A DNA stretch of 64,000 nucleotides from Lachnospiraceae bacterium (GTDB lineage: Bacteria > Bacillota > Clostridia > Lachnospirales > Lachnospiraceae): contig JAFZSQ010000033.1 in NCBI GenBank assembly GCA_017619295.1, positions 50,272 to 114,271 on the forward strand, given 5' to 3'. The notes under the pieces are model-generated. The model saw nothing but the letters and a program-made list of their open reading frames with translations. It did not search any database and had not been told where the DNA came from. Each line of letters starts with the position of its first letter. Positions within the stretch are counted from its first letter, which is position 1. Shown one piece after another: positions 60,664 through 64,000 of this stretch. Position numbers and translations under genes: made by a program.

Positions 60664-60688
60664 AAAAAAACCTGCTTATCAAAGCAGG
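60664..60688 (-). terminator. Attenuator terminator of the lysine riboswitch
   Basis: CCTGCTT (60671-60677) pairs with AAGCAGG (60682-60688); on the minus strand seven T residues follow (60670-60664). It lies between the aptamer and dapA. Confidence 0.85.
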
Positions 60689-60718
60689 CGCACACATAGG
60701 AAAAGACTTTCCTTAAAT

Positions 60719-60882
60719 GATAGCGCCCCATCTACTTATTAGATGACAGTCATTGAATTATTCACCCAATGCCCAAGAATCGGTCTGCAGAAAACCTATC
60801 TTTCGGCGTTCATCCCTTTCGCTCTGCTTCGCCTGCGTCTGCCGCATCCGCAGAGGTACTGATGAATCACGCAACCTCTATC
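60719..60882 (-). promoter_or_regulatory. Lysine riboswitch (L box) upstream of dapA
   Basis: Read on the minus strand the leader has the lysine aptamer features: 5' GATAGAGGTTGCG closing with 3' GGGGCGCTATC (P1), AGTA after the first helix, AACGCCGAAA, TGGGTGAATAATTCAATGACTGTCA, and AGATGGGGCGC. Five helices can be drawn around the core. High lysine should favour the attenuator 30 nt downstream and so shut off dapA. Boundaries are drawn at the P1 strands. Confidence 0.85.
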
Positions 60883-60891
60883 TTGTGTAAA

Positions 60892-60920
60892 ACATTACAC
60901 TATGTGTTTGCTTATGTCAA
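60892..60920 (-). promoter_or_regulatory. Promoter of the riboswitch-dapA transcript
   Basis: On the minus strand TTGACA (60920-60915) and TAATGT (60897-60892) are spaced by 17 bp, about 10 bp before the aptamer's first helix. Confidence 0.75.
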
Positions 60921-61261
60921 CATTATTTTTTATCTATATCAAGTCTGGATCACAGCTAGGATTGGCAACACACTAATTCACTCCTGCTTGATGGCGATTT
61001 TATCTGCTTTCGTTTATTATTTTCCCTCTTTCGACATGCGAAAATGCATGCTTCTGTGACTAAGATGCAGCCACTACTGGGGCTTAGTCACACATTTTGA
61101 GGCTTTTGGGGCATCCAAACCCCTTTTTTCTCCGGATGATCTAAATTTTTGTACCTAAACAAGGGCATATTCCATGTTTTAGTCACACTCTCCCTCATTT
61201 TTCTGTGACTTAAATCAGCGATTTCCTTACTCTTAGTCACCAATGTTCTATTTCCACAAGA
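60921..61261. repeat. Gene-free stretch with repeated TTAGTCAC motifs
   Basis: No credible gene lies here. Five copies of a TTAGTCAC-type sequence occur, in both orientations. They are TGTGACTAAG (61055-61064), CTTAGTCACA (61083-61092), TTTAGTCACA (61178-61187), TGTGACTTAA (61204-61213) and TTAGTCACC (61233-61241). The first two form a 10-bp stem with an 18-nt loop; the third and fourth form a second, bulged stem. They may be protein-binding sites or the remains of a small mobile element. Nothing else is recognised. Confidence 0.55.
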
Positions 61262-61287
61262 AAAGTCAGGGAGCGTTCCCTGACTTT
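61262..61287. terminator. Terminator of the unknown membrane protein gene
   Basis: AAAGTCAGGGA pairs with TCCCTGACTTT around a 4-nt loop. On the minus strand it is followed by TCTTG and on the plus strand by ATC. It lies 41 bases after the stop codon at 61329. Confidence 0.7.
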
Positions 61288-61328
61288 ATCTTCACTCCGT
61301 AATGGAGCTACGTAAGAATCCATTTCAA

Positions 61329-61919
61329 TTATTTAAAAAGATTAATAACGCTGGCCGCTGCCGATACCCCACTCCTCTTATTAATAGATTTAAGAGTCTC
61401 TGTCTGACGCATCTGTTCTGCAAGCATTGCGCTTTGAGTATTTTCTATCTTCCATCTATGTAACTGCTCATCATATAAAGAAAGTGCTTCTCTCATTTCA
61501 TCTGCTCTATCAGAAGATACCATTTTCAATATATACGAAGAAGCAATAGGGTATCTATAGTCTGGGGGAATAATAGATAACTTTTCTTCTCCCTCAGTCA
61601 TTATATTAATTGCGACGCCTTCTTCTGCATTCGCCTCTAGCATTATATTCTTTGACTTCCGAAATAACATGATCCCCACAAGAATCAAAGCAATTGTCAA
61701 TAGAACAAAAATAATTGGCATTATAATACTACCAAGATGCCTAGAAAAATAAGTTAATGCAGCAATAAAGAAAAGCATGGCAATCAAACATGCAGAAGTT
61801 CCCGCCGTATCTGTGTTTTTTGCTTTGGTTTTTAATTGTTTACATTTTTTTAAGTGTGTTTCACTACCAATAATAACTTCATTGGCCTGTTGTAATTTGT
61901 TGAGTAACTCTGCGTTCAT
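61329..61919 (-). CDS. Two-helix membrane protein of unknown function
   Basis: A 196-residue protein I do not recognise. It starts with a helical hydrophilic region (MNAELLNKLQQANEVIIGSE), then two adjacent helices (about residues 43-60 and 66-88), then a soluble domain (about 95-196) rich in helices. It has no motif of a known enzyme or toxin. GGAGG precedes the ATG. It is divergent from an XRE regulator and flanked by repeat-rich sequence, so it may be an accessory gene. Confidence 0.55.
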   Translation of the reverse strand: MNAELLNKLQQANEVIIGSETHLKKCKQLKTKAKNTDTAGTSACLIAMLFFIAALTYFSRHLGSIIMPIIFVLLTIALILVGIMLFRKSKNIMLEANAEEGVAINIMTEGEEKLSIIPPDYRYPIASSYILKMVSSDRADEMREALSLYDEQLHRWKIENTQSAMLAEQMRQTETLKSINKRSGVSAAASVINLFK

Positions 61920-62096
61920 TATTTATCTCCTCCATCCCCTCTAAATCTTTACAATTCACTCATGTCAGCTCGAATACACTGAGCCAGCCAAGCAGCTTAA
62001 ACTGTATAGGCAATCTCCTGCCTTTGGGGTTTATTCAATTCTAGCATCCACGCCTATAGAATTCAAGTATATTTGGATTACATGGGCGGTGTTATT

Positions 62097-62480
62097 ATGG
62101 GACTAGAAATGAAAAATACACAAAAGGAAACAGAAAAGTTAGATTATAAAGCCATTGGAGAAAGAATTCGCAAGTATCGTAAAGCTCTTGGTTTGTCTCA
62201 AGAAGAACTGGCTGAAAGAGTTGATATTTCCACAACACATATAAGTCACATAGAAACAGGCTCAACCAAACTTAGCCTTCAGGTTCTTGTAAATATTTCA
62301 AACGCTTTATCTGTACAGACTGACCAACTATTATTTGATTCTGCAATCACTGATTCCGTTCAACTTGAAAGTTCATTAATTGAAAAGATTGGTTCGTGTT
62401 CTACTGGTGAGCTTCTCGTCCTGACAGATATTGTTCATGCAACAATTAAATCCTTACGTGCTCATCACATTAACAAATAA
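62097..62480 (+). CDS. XRE-family helix-turn-helix regulator
   Basis: About 127 residues. The helix-turn-helix (residues 17-72, IGERIRKYRKALGLSQEELAERVDISTTHISHIETGSTKLSLQVL) is canonical, followed by a short helical C-terminal part that does not match a known effector domain. The start is uncertain: ATG 62097 has GGCGG 7 nt upstream, while ATG 62082 and 62109 are in frame. It could control its divergent neighbour, a 177-bp intergenic region away. Confidence 0.8.
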   Translation: MGLEMKNTQKETEKLDYKAIGERIRKYRKALGLSQEELAERVDISTTHISHIETGSTKLSLQVLVNISNALSVQTDQLLFDSAITDSVQLESSLIEKIGSCSTGELLVLTDIVHATIKSLRAHHINK

Positions 62481-62496
62481 AAAGCTTGACCTTATG

Positions 62497-62526
62497 TGGG
62501 ATGTTCATATATGGACATCCCATTTT
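62497..62526 (+). terminator. Terminator of the XRE gene
   Basis: TGGGATGT pairs with ACATCCCA around a near-palindromic 10-nt centre, followed by TTTTG. Confidence 0.75.
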
Positions 62527-62628
62527 GTTTAAACAAATACAATAAGTTGTATACTATGTTTGGATGTGTGGTAAAATTAGGTTGCGAAAGGCATCAAATG
62601 AAGGGAAAAGAAGGGAAATCAAGCACAA

Positions 62629-63570
62629 ATGACGACCAACACAAAGAATAAAAAGAGTACCGCAGATAAGTTCAAAACCAAATTCAAGATAAAAGGCAAT
62701 ATCATCGGCTTAATCGTGGCCGCTATAGTCTTAGGTTCCAGTGGATTGCTTGGAAACCTCACCGGAGCTTTTGATGAGCTGCCGGGGTTCGGCGGAGTCA
62801 TTCATTTCAACATCCAGACCGTATTAAGAGTTATTATTGCCGTGGCATTCACATACGCTTTCAACTCCGTGGCGCAGATTATAATCAAGTTGATTCCAAG
62901 GAAGAACAGCCGAGCAAATACCTTGATAACAGTTCTTGCCAGCGTTGTAAGATATGCTGCTGTTTTAGTTGGAATATGCTGGGTATTAACAATTCTTGGT
63001 GTTGGCGTCGGTACAGTCTTTGCCGGTGTCGGAATCGTAGCTTTGGTAGTCGGTTTTGGAGCCGAGAGTCTTGTGGCTGATCTGGTTACCGGACTTTTCA
63101 TTATATTTGAGAATCAGTTTAACGTTGGAGATATTATCGAGGTTGACGGCTTCAGAGGAACCGTGGATTTTATCGGAATACGTACTACCGGCATCAGAGA
63201 TATGGGTAAGAATTTAAAGATTATCAATAACTCTGATATCAAGAATGTATTGAACCGCTCAAGGAGCACTTCCGTTGCTGTTGTTGAAGTGGGTGTTTCC
63301 TATGCCACAGATTTAAGAAAGATTGACGAAGTGATTGATGATATTCTTGCAGATATCAAGGAACGCAATTCCAAGATTTTCAAAGGTGATATCACTTACC
63401 TTGGCGTCGATAATCTGGCTGACTCATCCGTAGTTCTTAAATTTGTTGCGGATGTTAAAGAGGCTGATATTTTTACAGGAAAGAGACTTCTTAACAAGGA
63501 AATCAAGTGTGCCTTTGATGATGCGGGAATCGAGATTGCATTCCCTCAACTTGATGTACATATGAAGTAG
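62629..63570 (+). CDS. mscS: Small-conductance mechanosensitive channel, MscS family
   Basis: A 313-residue channel that opens under membrane tension and protects against hypo-osmotic shock. Helices lie at about 25-45, 62-85, 98-118 and the pore helix at 120-155. The pore segment is rich in Gly and Ala (GVGTVFAGVGIVALVVGFGAESLV), and FENQFNVGDIIEVDGFRGTV marks the start of the cytoplasmic domain. The N-terminus has a basic, hydrophilic extension of about 20 residues. The gene starts at ATG 62629; a short out-of-frame reading frame overlaps its start. Confidence 0.92.
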   Translation: MTTNTKNKKSTADKFKTKFKIKGNIIGLIVAAIVLGSSGLLGNLTGAFDELPGFGGVIHFNIQTVLRVIIAVAFTYAFNSVAQIIIKLIPRKNSRANTLITVLASVVRYAAVLVGICWVLTILGVGVGTVFAGVGIVALVVGFGAESLVADLVTGLFIIFENQFNVGDIIEVDGFRGTVDFIGIRTTGIRDMGKNLKIINNSDIKNVLNRSRSTSVAVVEVGVSYATDLRKIDEVIDDILADIKERNSKIFKGDITYLGVDNLADSSVVLKFVADVKEADIFTGKRLLNKEIKCAFDDAGIEIAFPQLDVHMK

Positions 63571-63583
63571 GGGTTTTAGAATT

Positions 63584-63775
63584 ATGTCTGAATACAATTC
63601 CCCCACAAACGAATACGGAACCAAGGCGTCGGATTATTTCGGTAACTACGACGAGTACGCCGCCGAGAAGGCGTTAATCGACGAGTATACCCATCCTGCG
63701 CCTTCCGCTCCCACAGAATCAAAAAGCAAGAAACGCCTTAAACAGATGTTTCTTGCTTTGTTCGGTTTGAAGTAA
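63584..63775 (+). CDS. Small protein of unknown function (63 aa), cotranscribed with mscS
   Basis: A 63-residue protein, hydrophilic and Tyr/Glu/Ser-rich (MSEYNSPTNEYGTKASDYFG) with a basic, amphipathic end (SKSKKRLKQMFLALFGLK) that could touch the membrane. It starts 13 bp after mscS and ends at a TAA that leads directly into the REP-like repeat. No family is recognised. Confidence 0.6.
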   Translation: MSEYNSPTNEYGTKASDYFGNYDEYAAEKALIDEYTHPAPSAPTESKSKKRLKQMFLALFGLK

Positions 63776-63776
63776 T

Positions 63777-63805
63777 GTGCAATTGGGGACAGGCCCCAAT
63801 TGCAC
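63777..63805. repeat. REP-like hairpin, copy C (single unit), between convergent stops
   Basis: GTGCAATTGGGG (63777-63788) pairs perfectly with CCCCAATTGCAC (63794-63805) around ACAGG. This single unit shows that the repeat is itself a 12-bp hairpin. It lies one base after the TAA (63773-63775) and directly before the TAG of the convergent gene (63808-63806). Confidence 0.85.
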
Positions 63806-64000
63806 CTAGCTATAATATTTATTGAGGTACAGTGGGCCGTACCAGGGGATGGTATCGTCCACTACCACGTTCTTGCCTGGGATAGTGACATTATATTCCA
63901 CGTTTTCATAGGTATAGTTAAGGACAAGGGTTATCTGGGGATTATCCTTAAGCTTTCTCATAGTTGTAATGGGAAGGCCTGTTACCCCCCAAAGATAAAT
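63806..64000 (-). CDS. Unknown protein, C-terminal part (runs off the window)
   Basis: The last 64 codons of a minus-strand gene. The translation reads ...IYLWGVTGLPITTMRKLKDN and ends VDDTIPWYGPLYLNKYYS. I do not recognise a family. The open frame, the position right after the REP-like element and the absence of a competing frame support it. It is likely an extracellular or beta-rich protein judging by its Tyr/Val-rich strand pattern, but this is weak. Confidence 0.55.
   Translation of the reverse strand: MYLWGVTGLPITTMRKLKDNPQITLVLNYTYENVEYNVTIPGKNVVVDDTIPWYGPLYLNKYYS

Noticed and set aside
62598-62651. An 18-codon frame overlapping the mscS start
   Set aside because: It is out of frame with mscS and has no support of its own. 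It might be an upstream leader peptide, but nothing beyond an ATG shows it.
1-64000. CRISPR arrays, tRNA or rRNA genes, transposases
   Set aside because: No regularly spaced repeats, no cloverleaf-like sequences and no transposase-like proteins were found on reading both strands.

Overview
The window looks like a chromosomal segment of an anaerobic Gram-positive member of the Lachnospiraceae (Butyrivibrio/Roseburia-like). This is inferred from gene content, not measured. Supporting signs are strong GGAGG-type ribosome binding sites, many ATGA gene overlaps, a fused SecDF, tandem CNNM/CorC proteins, an LplABC-type sugar importer, a lysine riboswitch ahead of dapA, a YerC TrpR-like regulator, PcrA, and a minimal SufB/SufC pair without other suf genes. 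Most genes are on the minus strand. No rRNA, tRNA, CRISPR array, intact insertion sequence or prophage was seen.

Layout. 1-5.3 kb: the start of an SLC13-type permease, secDF and two tandem CNNM/CorC-like membrane proteins. 5.3-10.1 kb: hisS followed by a heterodimeric ABC exporter in one operon. 10.2-12.6 kb: a PLP aminotransferase and a tyrosine recombinase on the plus strand. 12.6-19.5 kb: a minus-strand run of SufC, a short SufB-like protein, a transglutaminase-like protein, PlsY, PrsW and a GH3 glycosidase. 19.6-25.0 kb: envelope proteins (propeller-like protein, Lgt-like protein, DUF4190-like protein), two small unknowns, MgtC and a CPA2 antiporter. 25.1-27.1 kb: a phosphoribosyltransferase-like protein and an orphan solute-binding lipoprotein.

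27.2-41.3 kb is the most distinctive block, a LacI-regulated carbohydrate locus. It holds two near-duplicate solute-binding lipoproteins, LplB- and LplC-type permeases, a GNAT-like acyltransferase, a 1225-residue surface-anchored DUF4832-like protein, a Gfo/Idh oxidoreductase and an N-acetylhexosamine-kinase-like enzyme. Two promoters in this locus are near copies of each other. Each has the -35/-10 boxes, a downstream operator and an upstream site in the same places. Together the genes look like a capture, import and intracellular processing route for one oligosaccharide. The substrate cannot be read from the sequence; the kinase hints at a HexNAc-containing glycan.

41.4-52.1 kb: a purine permease, a truncated MocR regulator, a Nudix hydrolase, RlmD, a small membrane protein, PcrA and a large PAS-GGDEF-GGDEF-EAL protein. 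52.2-58.0 kb: an SPFH/PspA envelope-stress pair, a DUF1836 regulator, YerC, a bactofilin with a catalytically degenerate M23 protein, a PTS-IIC-like membrane protein and a cold-shock protein. 58.1-60.9 kb: a lysine-riboswitch-controlled dapA-dapB-hisA unit in which hisA is frameshifted. 60.9-62.5 kb: a gene-free stretch with repeated TTAGTCAC motifs, then an unknown membrane protein and an XRE regulator, which look accessory. 62.6-64 kb: an MscS channel, a small unknown and the end of another gene.

A small family of GGGGACAGGCCCC hairpin repeats occurs at three places. At two of them the element fills the gap between convergent stop codons to within a base. I did not find a clearly new defence or mobile system. 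The best candidates for new biology are the carbohydrate locus with its duplicated regulatory modules, the hairpin repeat family and the GNAT-like enzyme embedded in an importer operon.
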